From: Cellulosimicrobium marinum
GTDB taxonomy: Bacteria; Actinomycetota; Actinomycetes; Actinomycetales; Cellulomonadaceae
Direction: 5' to 3'
DNA: 51,903 nucleotides
Assembly (NCBI RefSeq): GCF_020551945.1
Contig: NZ_JAJBZH010000007.1
Location: 1 to 51,903, forward strand
A program made the position numbers and the translations under genes. A model generated the notes under the pieces. It made no database searches. It was not told the DNA's origin and worked only from the letters and a program-made list of their open reading frames with translations. Below are positions 28,993 to 36,420 of the stretch, piece after piece. The first letter of the stretch is position 1. Each line of letters begins with the position of its first letter.

Positions 28993-30321
28993 TCACGCGC
29001 GAGCGACGACCAGCGTCTCGTAGCCGGGGACGAGCACGCGGCGCTTCGCGCGGCGTGACACGACGCGCAACGGGGCGCCGTCGTCCCACAGGGCGTGGAG
29101 CAGCGCCGCGATCTCGGCGCGCGCGAGCGCCGCCCCGAGGCACAGGTGGCGTCCGGCGCCGAACCAGAGCTGGCGGGTCTCGCGCACGTAGGGGCGGTCG
29201 GCCAGGAACGGGCCGACGGCGGTGTTGGCCGACCAGGTGAGGACCATGATGCGCTCCCCGGCACGCAGGGTGCGCCCGGCGACCTCGACGTCGGCGGACA
29301 CGCCGCGGCCGACGACCGACGCGGGGCTCGTCACCCGCAGCCCCTCCCGCACGGCGTTCTCCACGGCGTCGGGTTCGCCCGGGGCCCGCTCGACGGGACG
29401 GTCGCGCTCCTCGGCGAGGAGGTGCAGGAGACGGTGCTGCTCGCCCGTGTCGACGAGGAGGGCGGTCGTGCGGGCCATCGCGGAGGCCGACGTCTCGGTG
29501 CCCGCGACCATGAGCAGGCTCGCGAGGCCCGTCGTCTCCTCCAGGCCGAGACCGAGCTCGCGGCACCGCCCGAGGAGACGGTCGGCGGGGGCGTGCCGCC
29601 AGCCGTCCGGGACACCGCGCGTCAGCTCGTCGACGATCTCCCGCGCGGCGACCACCTGCTCCGGCGACAGGGACGTCGACCCGGCGCTGCCGAGGGCGAT
29701 CGACGCGAGCCGCTCGCCCGTCGCGAAGGCCGCGAGCGCGTCGTCGTCCGGCGTGCGGGTGCCGGGCGAGACGCCGCCCGGTGCCGGGACGCCGAGCAGG
29801 GAGATCATCATGCGGCCCACGAGGACGCGGGCGAGGAGCCCGACGTCGACGGTACCGCCGGTCGCGAGCGTGGCCCGTGCGTCGCCGAGCGCGCCCGACC
29901 ACGCGCCGTCGACCAGCGCGGCGGCGCTCGCCTCCGTGAAGAGCTCGCGCGACCGCGTGCGCAGGTCGTGGTGGCCCGGGCCGTCGAACAGGTCGAGGAC
30001 CCAGTCCCCGAGGATCTGCGCCCACAGGTGCCCGACGCCGCCCTCGCCGACGATCGTGAAGTGCTGGTGGTCGGTGAGCACCCGGCGGCCCACCGTCGGG
30101 TCGGCGGTGACCCAGCCGATCCCGGGGACTCTCCGCAGCCCGCCGCCCGCGCGCGGTCCGGCGAGCGCACCGCCCGCGAGGAGGAGGCCCGCCATGGCGG
30201 GCCGTGCGGCGGCCAGGAGGGCGACCTCGTGCCGGGTCGTGGCCACGGCCGGACGCCACCGGCGGGCGGCTGCGCGGGCTGCGGCACGGTCGGCGCCGGG
30301 GGCGGTCGGGACGGTCGTCAC
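28993..30321 (-). CDS. Cytochrome P450
   Basis: A 442-residue heme monooxygenase. The heme-binding loop is LWFGAGRHLCLGAALA (Cys ligand near residue 395), the oxygen-activation helix has MVAGTETSASA (about 270-280), and the ExxR motif is in NAVREGLRVT. It is a paralogue of the P450 at 32340: both have F-x-x-VG-x-G, LW-x3-LG, G-x-x-H-x-x-LR and LFT in the same order. GTG 30321 is chosen; CACACT lies 6 bases upstream, so the mRNA is probably leaderless. It is divergent from the ketosynthase operon and probably co-regulated. Redox partners are not encoded here. Confidence 0.92.
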   Translation of the reverse strand: MTTVPTAPGADRAAARAAARRWRPAVATTRHEVALLAAARPAMAGLLLAGGALAGPRAGGGLRRVPGIGWVTADPTVGRRVLTDHQHFTIVGEGGVGHLWAQILGDWVLDLFDGPGHHDLRTRSRELFTEASAAALVDGAWSGALGDARATLATGGTVDVGLLARVLVGRMMISLLGVPAPGGVSPGTRTPDDDALAAFATGERLASIALGSAGSTSLSPEQVVAAREIVDELTRGVPDGWRHAPADRLLGRCRELGLGLEETTGLASLLMVAGTETSASAMARTTALLVDTGEQHRLLHLLAEERDRPVERAPGEPDAVENAVREGLRVTSPASVVGRGVSADVEVAGRTLRAGERIMVLTWSANTAVGPFLADRPYVRETRQLWFGAGRHLCLGAALARAEIAALLHALWDDGAPLRVVSRRAKRRVLVPGYETLVVARA

Positions 30322-30327
30322 CCCGTC

Positions 30328-30456
30328 AGTGTGGCCGAACCGGGCACGTCCCGGGGACTCCCCGCCGTCGCCTGTGGACGCCGGACCCTTGCGGCCGGGG
30401 TTCACCCGGTCCGGTGTGGACGGACCGGCGCACGCGGGGTGTCCCTTGGCTACTGT
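30328..30456. promoter_or_regulatory. Shared promoter region of the P450 and ketosynthase operons
   Basis: The 142-base gap holds a minus-strand -10 box CACACT (30333-30328) and a plus-strand -10 box TACTGT (30451-30456). Each lies 6-7 bases from a GTG start, so both transcripts look leaderless. Between them is a perfect 8-bp inverted repeat, CCGGTCCG (30406-30413) and CGGACCGG (30421-30428). It is centred about 46 bases before the ketosynthase start and is a candidate regulator site. Confidence 0.6.
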
Positions 30457-30463
30457 GGCGCGC

Positions 30464-31546
30464 GTGCCTGACGAACCCGTCCCCGCGGCGAGCCCGCCGC
30501 CACCCGTCGCCGTGCTCGCGGCCGTCGGCGTGCACCTGCCCGAGCGCACGGTCGACGTGCGCGAGGCCGAGCGGGCGCTCGCGGCGCGCAACCCGGGCGC
30601 GGCACCGCGCGTGCCGATGGTCTCGCGCCTCACGGGTGTGCGGCGGGTCCACGTGCTCCCCGACGAGTGGGACGCGTCCGACCTCGCGGCCGCAGCCGCG
30701 GAGAAGCTGCTCGCGGCGGAAGGGCTCGGGGCGCGCGACGTCGACCTGCTGCTCTTCGCCTCCGCGAGCCAGGACATGGTGGAGCCGGCGACGAGCCACA
30801 TCGTCGCGGCGAAGCTCGGCGTGCGTGCGCCGGTCATGGACGTGAAGAACGCGTGCAACTCGGTGCTCAACGCGATCGAGGTCGCGGAGGCGCTCGTCGC
30901 GACGGGCCGCTACGGCACCGTGCTGATCGCGTGCGGCGAGGCGCCGTCGCGCGCGGTGCGCTGGGACGTGCCCGACCGCGCGACCTACCTGCTGTCCGCG
31001 CCGGGGTACACGATGTCCGACGCGGGCGCCGCGGTCCTCGTGCGGCGTGCGACGCCGGCGGAGGCCCGCGCGAGGGACGTCGCGGGGCGGGCCGCACCGC
31101 GCGGCATCCTCGCGAGCGCGTTCGGGGCCGAGTCGACGCACTGGGACGTCGGCATGCTGCCCGGCGGCGGTACCGCCCACCCGCGCGACCTCGACCGCAC
31201 CTACTTCGAGATCGACGGCTCGCGCCTGCGCGACGCGTTCCTCGCGCTCGGCCCCGGTGTCGTGCTCGACGCGCTCCGGCGCGCCCGCCTCACGTGGGAC
31301 GACGTCGCGCTCGTCGCCGTCCACCAGGTCGCGGTGGCCTACCTGGACGACGTGCACGCCGCGCTCGGGCTGCCGACGGGCCGCACGCTCGTCACGGTCG
31401 CCGACCACGGCAACGTCGCCTCGGCGACCCTCCCGCTCCAGCTCGCCACCGCGCTGGAGACCGGCCGGGTCGGGCCGGGGGACGTCGTCGTGCTCGTGGG
31501 CCTGGCGGGCGGGATCAGCATCGGTGCCACCGTGGTCCGCCTGTGA
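30464..31546 (+). CDS. Ketosynthase III / OleA-like thiolase-fold condensing enzyme
   Basis: A 360-residue KAS III-fold enzyme. The catalytic triad is visible: Cys131 in DVKNACNSVLN, His in VAVHQVAVAYLDD (about 286), and Asn in VADHGNVASATLPL (about 317). A Glu in DMVEPATSHIV, 24 residues before the Cys, resembles the extra Glu of OleA, which makes head-to-head Claisen condensations of two fatty acyl-CoAs; FabH lacks it. OleC- and OleD-like genes downstream strengthen that reading. Chain-elongating KAS III remains possible. GTG 30464 is leaderless behind TACTGT. First gene of a five-gene operon joined by GTGA overlaps. Confidence 0.82.
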   Translation: MPDEPVPAASPPPPVAVLAAVGVHLPERTVDVREAERALAARNPGAAPRVPMVSRLTGVRRVHVLPDEWDASDLAAAAAEKLLAAEGLGARDVDLLLFASASQDMVEPATSHIVAAKLGVRAPVMDVKNACNSVLNAIEVAEALVATGRYGTVLIACGEAPSRAVRWDVPDRATYLLSAPGYTMSDAGAAVLVRRATPAEARARDVAGRAAPRGILASAFGAESTHWDVGMLPGGGTAHPRDLDRTYFEIDGSRLRDAFLALGPGVVLDALRRARLTWDDVALVAVHQVAVAYLDDVHAALGLPTGRTLVTVADHGNVASATLPLQLATALETGRVGPGDVVVLVGLAGGISIGATVVRL

Positions 31547-32343
31547 CGGCGCCCGACGCGCGCCGGTTCGCCGGTCGTGGCGCGGCCGGGCAGCGGCTCG
31601 CGGTCGTCGTGCCCGCGCGCGACGAGGCGCACGGGATCGGCGCGACCCTCGCGGCGCTGCGCGACCAGGAGGACGCGGACTTCGACCTCGTGGTGGTGGA
31701 CAACGGATCCGTCGACGGCACGGGCGACCTCGTGCGCCGGACCGCGGCGGGGTGGGGCATGGCGCGGTGGCGCGTCGTCGACGAGGCGCAGAAGGGGACG
31801 GGCGCGGCGGCCGACACCGGCATGCGCGCGGCCATCGCGGCCGGGGCGACGCACCTGGCGCGCACCGACGCCGACTGCCTGCCCGCACCCGACTGGACCC
31901 GGCGTGTGCGGGCCGCGTTCGCGAGCGGGCACGACCTCGTCGCGGGACGGCTCGTGGCGCGCACGGACGACCGGCCGGTGAACCGGTGGCAGCAGGGCGT
32001 GCTCTCGGCGGCCGTGTCCGTCGCGAGCACGTTCGGGCGCTTCCGGCCGGGCAACCAGGACCCGTCCTACCTCGGCCCGTACGTCATGGCGCCCGGCTGC
32101 AACATGGCGATCACCGCCGAGCTCTACGAGGCGGCGGGCGGCTTCCCGCGCACCGCGATCGAGGACGTCCACGAGGACCGCGCGCTCGTCAACGCGGTCC
32201 GTCGGCTCACGACGCGCTACGGGGCGCACCGCGAGGTCGTGGTGCACGCGTCGGCGCGCCGCGCCCACGAGTGGGGTCTCGTGCGGACGCTCGGCTGGTA
32301 CGCCGACCACCGGTACCGGCCCGACGTGGTGGACATCCGGTGA
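31543..32343 (+). CDS. Family 2 (GT-A) glycosyltransferase
   Basis: A 266-residue soluble GT-A glycosyltransferase. The nucleotide-sugar fold is clear: LAVVVPARDEAHGIGATLAAL, DFDLVVVDNGSVDGT, and GTGAAADTGMRAAIAAGA. The metal-binding acidic motif TDADC lies near residue 109, and MAPGCNMAITAELYEAAGGF near 185-204 is the acceptor-side segment. No membrane anchor is evident. Its place between the ketosynthase and the P450, with 4-base overlaps on both sides, suggests glycosylation of the operon's product; the acceptor and sugar are unknown. It starts at GTG 31543. Confidence 0.87.
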   Translation: MTAPDARRFAGRGAAGQRLAVVVPARDEAHGIGATLAALRDQEDADFDLVVVDNGSVDGTGDLVRRTAAGWGMARWRVVDEAQKGTGAAADTGMRAAIAAGATHLARTDADCLPAPDWTRRVRAAFASGHDLVAGRLVARTDDRPVNRWQQGVLSAAVSVASTFGRFRPGNQDPSYLGPYVMAPGCNMAITAELYEAAGGFPRTAIEDVHEDRALVNAVRRLTTRYGAHREVVVHASARRAHEWGLVRTLGWYADHRYRPDVVDIR

Positions 32344-33569
32344 CCGTCCTGGCCGCGCCGGCAGCGGACCTGCGCGCCGCGATGCGCTGGGAGGAGCGCG
32401 TGCAGCGCGGCGCGCACCCCGTCGTCTACCCCGCGATCCGGGGGCTGCGCCGTCTCGGGCCCGTCGTGCGCGTGCCGGGCATCGGCGTCGTCGTGTCCGA
32501 CGCCGCGACGGCCCGCGCGGTCCTGCTCGACACCGAGCGGTTCAGCAAGGTCGGGCCGGGCTCGCCGTCGGACCTGTGGACCCCGGTGCTCGGCCCGTCG
32601 GTGCTGCTCAACATGGAGGGTGCGGACCACGCGCGCCTGCGCCGTGCGCTCGCGGGGCTGTTCACGCCGCGGGCCGTGCGCGACCTCGTCGCGGCGAGCG
32701 TCCCCGACGTGCTCGCGGGGATCGCGCCGCGGCTCCTGGCGGGGGAGCGGGTCGACCTCGTCGCGCAGACCGCCGCGACGGCGGGGACCGTGATCTGCGC
32801 GATGACCGGGCTCCCGCCGACCGACGCCGCCGTGCGCGACGCGATGACCGCGGCGCAGTCCGTCGTCGGGCTCGTGCGACTGCACCGGCGCAGCCTCACG
32901 CCCTCCCAGGTGCGGCACGCGCGCGCGGTCCTCGCCCGCCTCGCGGCCCCCGCGCGCCTCGCGTACCGCGACGGCGACCCCGCGACCGTGCCCGGACGCA
33001 TGCGGGCTCTCGGGCTCACCGAGGAGGAGGCGATGGGCGCGGTCGGGGCGTTCGTCCTCACGGGCACGGAGACGATCCAGTCGTTCGTCCCGCGCCTCGT
33101 CGCGCTCGCCGCCGACACGGCGTGGCTCGACCGCCTGCTCGCCGCCCACCCGGCGACCACGGACGGGCGGGCGCTGCGCGGTCGTGTCGTCGAAGAGGCG
33201 CTGCGCGTCACGGCGCCCACGCCCGCGATGCTCCGCTCGGTGCGTGCGGACGCGACGGTCGGCGACGTGCGGGTCCGTGCCGGGGACCGCGTCGTCCTCG
33301 CGACGGTCTCGTGCTGCAAGGACGCCGGGGCGTTCGACCCGGACGCGCCCGTCGACCCCGCCGTGCGGCACCTGTGGTTCGGGGCCGGGCCCCACTTCTG
33401 CCTCGGGATGCCGCTCGCCCTCGCCCAGGTCGACGCCGTGCTCGACGCGCTGCGGCCGGTGGCGGCGGCGGGCCGGACTCTCGAGGTGACCGACCGCGCC
33501 GTCGCGCGCGGGGTCCTCATCCCGTCCTACCGCTCCCTCGTCGTCCGTGCCTCGGGAGAACGGGCGTGA
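32340..33569 (+). CDS. Cytochrome P450 (operon-encoded paralogue)
   Basis: A 409-residue P450 with heme loop LWFGAGPHFCLGMPLA (Cys near 361), ExxR in VVEEALRVT, and I-helix VLTGTETIQSF. In that helix the usual Ala before Gly-Thr-Glu-Thr is Thr. It resembles the divergent P450 at 28993-30321 over its whole length, including the unusual FSKVGPGSPSDLW segment early in the protein. The pair probably acts on related intermediates. It starts at GTG 32340, overlapping the glycosyltransferase stop. No ferredoxin gene is adjacent. Confidence 0.91.
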   Translation: MTVLAAPAADLRAAMRWEERVQRGAHPVVYPAIRGLRRLGPVVRVPGIGVVVSDAATARAVLLDTERFSKVGPGSPSDLWTPVLGPSVLLNMEGADHARLRRALAGLFTPRAVRDLVAASVPDVLAGIAPRLLAGERVDLVAQTAATAGTVICAMTGLPPTDAAVRDAMTAAQSVVGLVRLHRRSLTPSQVRHARAVLARLAAPARLAYRDGDPATVPGRMRALGLTEEEAMGAVGAFVLTGTETIQSFVPRLVALAADTAWLDRLLAAHPATTDGRALRGRVVEEALRVTAPTPAMLRSVRADATVGDVRVRAGDRVVLATVSCCKDAGAFDPDAPVDPAVRHLWFGAGPHFCLGMPLALAQVDAVLDALRPVAAAGRTLEVTDRAVARGVLIPSYRSLVVRASGERA

Positions 33570-35368
33570 CCGGGCCCGACGCCGCGTCCCGGCACCTGCT
33601 CGCCCCGATCCTCGCGCGGGGCGCACCCGGGCACGCGTCCGCGGACGCCGTCGCGCTGCGCCGCTGGACCCGTCCCGGCCGCCGTGGCGCGCGGGTCCGC
33701 GAGGAGGTCACGTACGCCGGTCTCGCTCGCCGCGTCGAGGCGACCGCGACGGCGCTCGCTGCCGACGGGCTCGTCCCCGGCGACCGCGCGCTGTTCTCCG
33801 TCCGTCCGCGCCCGGCGGGCGTCGCGCTCGCCCTCGGTGTGGTGCGCGCCGGCGGGACGATCGTGTTCGTCGACCCGGGCTCCGCGCCCGAGCTGTTCGC
33901 GGCGCGCGTGCACGCCGCGGACCCGTCGCTCGCGACCACCGAGTCGCTGCTGTACGCCGTCTCGCGCGGCCCGCTGCGCCGTCTGGCCCGCTCCCGCGGG
34001 CTCCTGCTGCCCGACTACGCGAGCCTGCCCGTGCGGCACGTGCACGCCGGGCCGTGGCTGCCGGGCGTCCCACGCGGGTCGCGTGCCGCCGCGGCGCTCG
34101 CCGCGCACCCCCCGGACGTGGCACGGCTCCCGGGGCTGGACCCCGACCGCGAGGCGCTCGCGGTCTTCACGTCCGGCACGACGGCGCAGCCGAAGGCCGT
34201 CGTCCACACGGCCGGGTCGCTGCTCGCCGGGACCGACCTGCTGCGCGACGTGTTCGCGCTCGCGCCGGGCGACGTCGTGCACACCGACCAGATGCTCCTC
34301 GGCATCCCGGCGCTGCTCGCGGGCGCGACCTGGTCCGTGCCCGCCGACCCCCCGGGCCGCGACGTCACGACGTTCGCCCGCCGGCTCGGCGACGCCGCCG
34401 GCACCTACCTCGTCCCGGCCGACGTCACCCTCCTGCTCGACGCCGTCGAGGCGGGCCGGATCCCCGCCCGCGGGCCGCGCGTCGCGCTCGTCGGCGGTGC
34501 GCCCGTGACCCGCGCGCTCCTCGCCCGGGCGACGCGCGTGCTGCCCGGCACGCGCTGGGTCGCCGTGTACGGGATGACGGAGATCCTGCCCGTCGCCGTC
34601 GTGGAGGCGCAGGACAAGCTCGCCCATCTCGGCGACGGCGACCTCGTCGGCGTCCCTCTGCCCGGCACCGTCGCCCGGGTCGACCCCGTCGAGGGCGACG
34701 ACCTGGAGGAGGGCGGCCCGGAGGGCGACGCACGTGGTGTCGGCGAGCTCGTCCTCGCGGGCCCGTCGCTCATGGCCGGGTACCTGCACGACCTCGACGC
34801 CCCCGCGCGCGGCGCGGGGCGCCGCGCCGCCGAGCACCGCACCGGCGACCTCGCCCGCATCGACGCGCAGGGTCGGGTGGTCCTCGTCGGGCGCACGCGC
34901 GACATGATCGTCCGCGGCACGACGAACGTCTACCCGGGCCTGCACGAGCCCCGCGTCGCCGCGCTCGACGGTGTGGGCGAGGCGCTGCTCGTCGGCGTCC
35001 CGCTGGTCGACGGCGACGAGCGCGTCGTCCTCGTCGTCACGTCGGGCACCGGCAGAGCGCGGAGCACGCCTGACGCCATGCGCGACGCCGCGCCCCGCGC
35101 CACGCTCGACCCGTCGGCGCGCGTCCGGCTCGACCCGCACCACCCGCTCGTCGCCCGGGTCCGCGCGGTGCTGCCCACCGTGCTCGACCACGACGCGCTG
35201 CCCGACGTCGTGCTGCACGCCGACCGGGTCCCGCTCGCGGGGCGCTCGCGCAAGCCCGACCGCGCGGCGCTCGCCCGCGCGGCCGCCCCGTTCGTCGTGC
35301 CCCCCGTCCCCGCCCGGGCGGGCGACACCGCCGTGACCGGGCCCGGCGCGGGCGGAGGACCCGCGTGA
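33566..35368 (+). CDS. AMP-dependent ligase, OleC-like (beta-lactone synthetase candidate)
   Basis: A 600-residue ANL-superfamily enzyme. The motifs are in order: phosphate loop FTSGTTAQPKAVVH (about 200-213), VAVYGMTEILPVAVVEA (about 332-348), HRTGDLARID, GRTRDMIVRGTTNVYPGLHEP, and the C-terminal Lys region SRKPDRAAL. The YG-TE-LP-A pattern resembles OleC, which uses ATP to turn beta-hydroxy acids into beta-lactones. An acyl-CoA or acyl-AMP ligase is the alternative. No alpha/beta-hydrolase (OleB) domain is fused, unlike the OleBC fusions of some actinobacteria. It starts at GTG 33566, overlapping the P450. Confidence 0.8.
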   Translation: MTGPDAASRHLLAPILARGAPGHASADAVALRRWTRPGRRGARVREEVTYAGLARRVEATATALAADGLVPGDRALFSVRPRPAGVALALGVVRAGGTIVFVDPGSAPELFAARVHAADPSLATTESLLYAVSRGPLRRLARSRGLLLPDYASLPVRHVHAGPWLPGVPRGSRAAAALAAHPPDVARLPGLDPDREALAVFTSGTTAQPKAVVHTAGSLLAGTDLLRDVFALAPGDVVHTDQMLLGIPALLAGATWSVPADPPGRDVTTFARRLGDAAGTYLVPADVTLLLDAVEAGRIPARGPRVALVGGAPVTRALLARATRVLPGTRWVAVYGMTEILPVAVVEAQDKLAHLGDGDLVGVPLPGTVARVDPVEGDDLEEGGPEGDARGVGELVLAGPSLMAGYLHDLDAPARGAGRRAAEHRTGDLARIDAQGRVVLVGRTRDMIVRGTTNVYPGLHEPRVAALDGVGEALLVGVPLVDGDERVVLVVTSGTGRARSTPDAMRDAAPRATLDPSARVRLDPHHPLVARVRAVLPTVLDHDALPDVVLHADRVPLAGRSRKPDRAALARAAAPFVVPPVPARAGDTAVTGPGAGGGPA

Positions 35369-36408
35369 GGGTCGTCGTCACGGGAGCGTCCGGGTTCGTC
35401 GGCGGAGCGGTGGCCCGCGCGCTCGTCGCCGACGGGCACGAGGTCTGGACGACGTCGCGTCGCGACGCCCGCGTCCGCGGTGCGCGGCACGTCCCGTGGG
35501 ACCTCGCCGCAGGGCCACCCGCGCTCCCGGCGGACCTCGACCCGGCGCGCGTCGACGCCGTCGTGCACGCCGGTGCCGCGGTGTCCGACTGGTGCGCGCT
35601 CGACGTCGCACGGGCCGTCAACGTTGGTGGGACGCGGGCCGTGCGCGAGACGTTCCCCGCCGCGCGGTTCGTCCACGTGTCGTCCGGGAGCGTCTACGAC
35701 CCGTTCGCGCCGAGCGTGCGCGCCCGCGAGGACGAGGCGCCCGTCGGCCGCTACCTCGACGCGTACGGGACGACGAAGGCCGAGGCCGAGCGGGACCTGG
35801 TCGCCGACGCCGCGCGCCACCCCGGCCGCGGCGCCGTCGTGGTGCTGCGCCCGCACGCCGTCTACGGCCCGGGCGACACCACGCTCCTGCCGCGCGTCGA
35901 GGCCGCCGTGCGTCGGGGCCGCCTCGTCCTGCCGGGCGGCGGGCGCGTCCTCCAGTCCCTCACCCACGTCGACACGCTCGTCGCGGCCGTACGCGCCGCC
36001 GTCGTGCTCCCCGAGGCCGCCGCGGCGCCCGGGTTCCTCGTCGCGAACGTCGCCGACGCCGAACCGGTCGTCCTGCGCGACGCGCTCACCGACGCGCTGC
36101 GCCGCCGCGGCACCGACGTGCGCGTCGTCGACGTCCCCGTTCGGCTCGCGCGGGTGCTCGCGGGCGTCCTCGAACCGGTCGCCCGGTGGCTGCGCCGCCC
36201 CGAGCCGCCGCGCCTCACGCGCTACGCGCTCAGCCACCTCGCCGTGGAACGGACCTACGACCTCACCGTCCTGCGCGACGTGCTCGGCGTCGACCCCGCG
36301 CCGACGTCCTTCGCCTTCCTCACGCAGGACCCTCCCGGCGGGGACGGCCGGCTGCGCGCGCGGCGGCGTGCGGCGTCGGGCAGGGTGAGGGGCGAAACCC
36401 GGACCTGA
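35365..36408 (+). CDS. NAD(P)-dependent epimerase/reductase, OleD-like
   Basis: A 347-residue extended short-chain dehydrogenase. It has the nucleotide loop VVVTGASGFVGGAVA at the N-terminus, Ser in HVSSGSVYDP, and the catalytic YGTTKAEAE (about 133-141). The run LRPHAVYGPGDTTLLPRV (about 159-176) is close to the OleD pattern of 2-alkyl-3-oxoacid reductases. It would reduce the beta-keto acid made by an OleA-like enzyme. The last 30 residues are basic and low-complexity. GTG 35365 overlaps the ligase stop. Confidence 0.83.
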   Translation: MRVVVTGASGFVGGAVARALVADGHEVWTTSRRDARVRGARHVPWDLAAGPPALPADLDPARVDAVVHAGAAVSDWCALDVARAVNVGGTRAVRETFPAARFVHVSSGSVYDPFAPSVRAREDEAPVGRYLDAYGTTKAEAERDLVADAARHPGRGAVVVLRPHAVYGPGDTTLLPRVEAAVRRGRLVLPGGGRVLQSLTHVDTLVAAVRAAVVLPEAAAAPGFLVANVADAEPVVLRDALTDALRRRGTDVRVVDVPVRLARVLAGVLEPVARWLRRPEPPRLTRYALSHLAVERTYDLTVLRDVLGVDPAPTSFAFLTQDPPGGDGRLRARRRAASGRVRGETRT

Positions 36409-36420
36409 GAGGACGGACCC

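Noticed and set aside
33566-35368. Nonribosomal peptide adenylation module needing the PPTase
   Set aside because: No carrier or condensation domain is attached, and the motifs fit a stand-alone OleC or acyl ligase.
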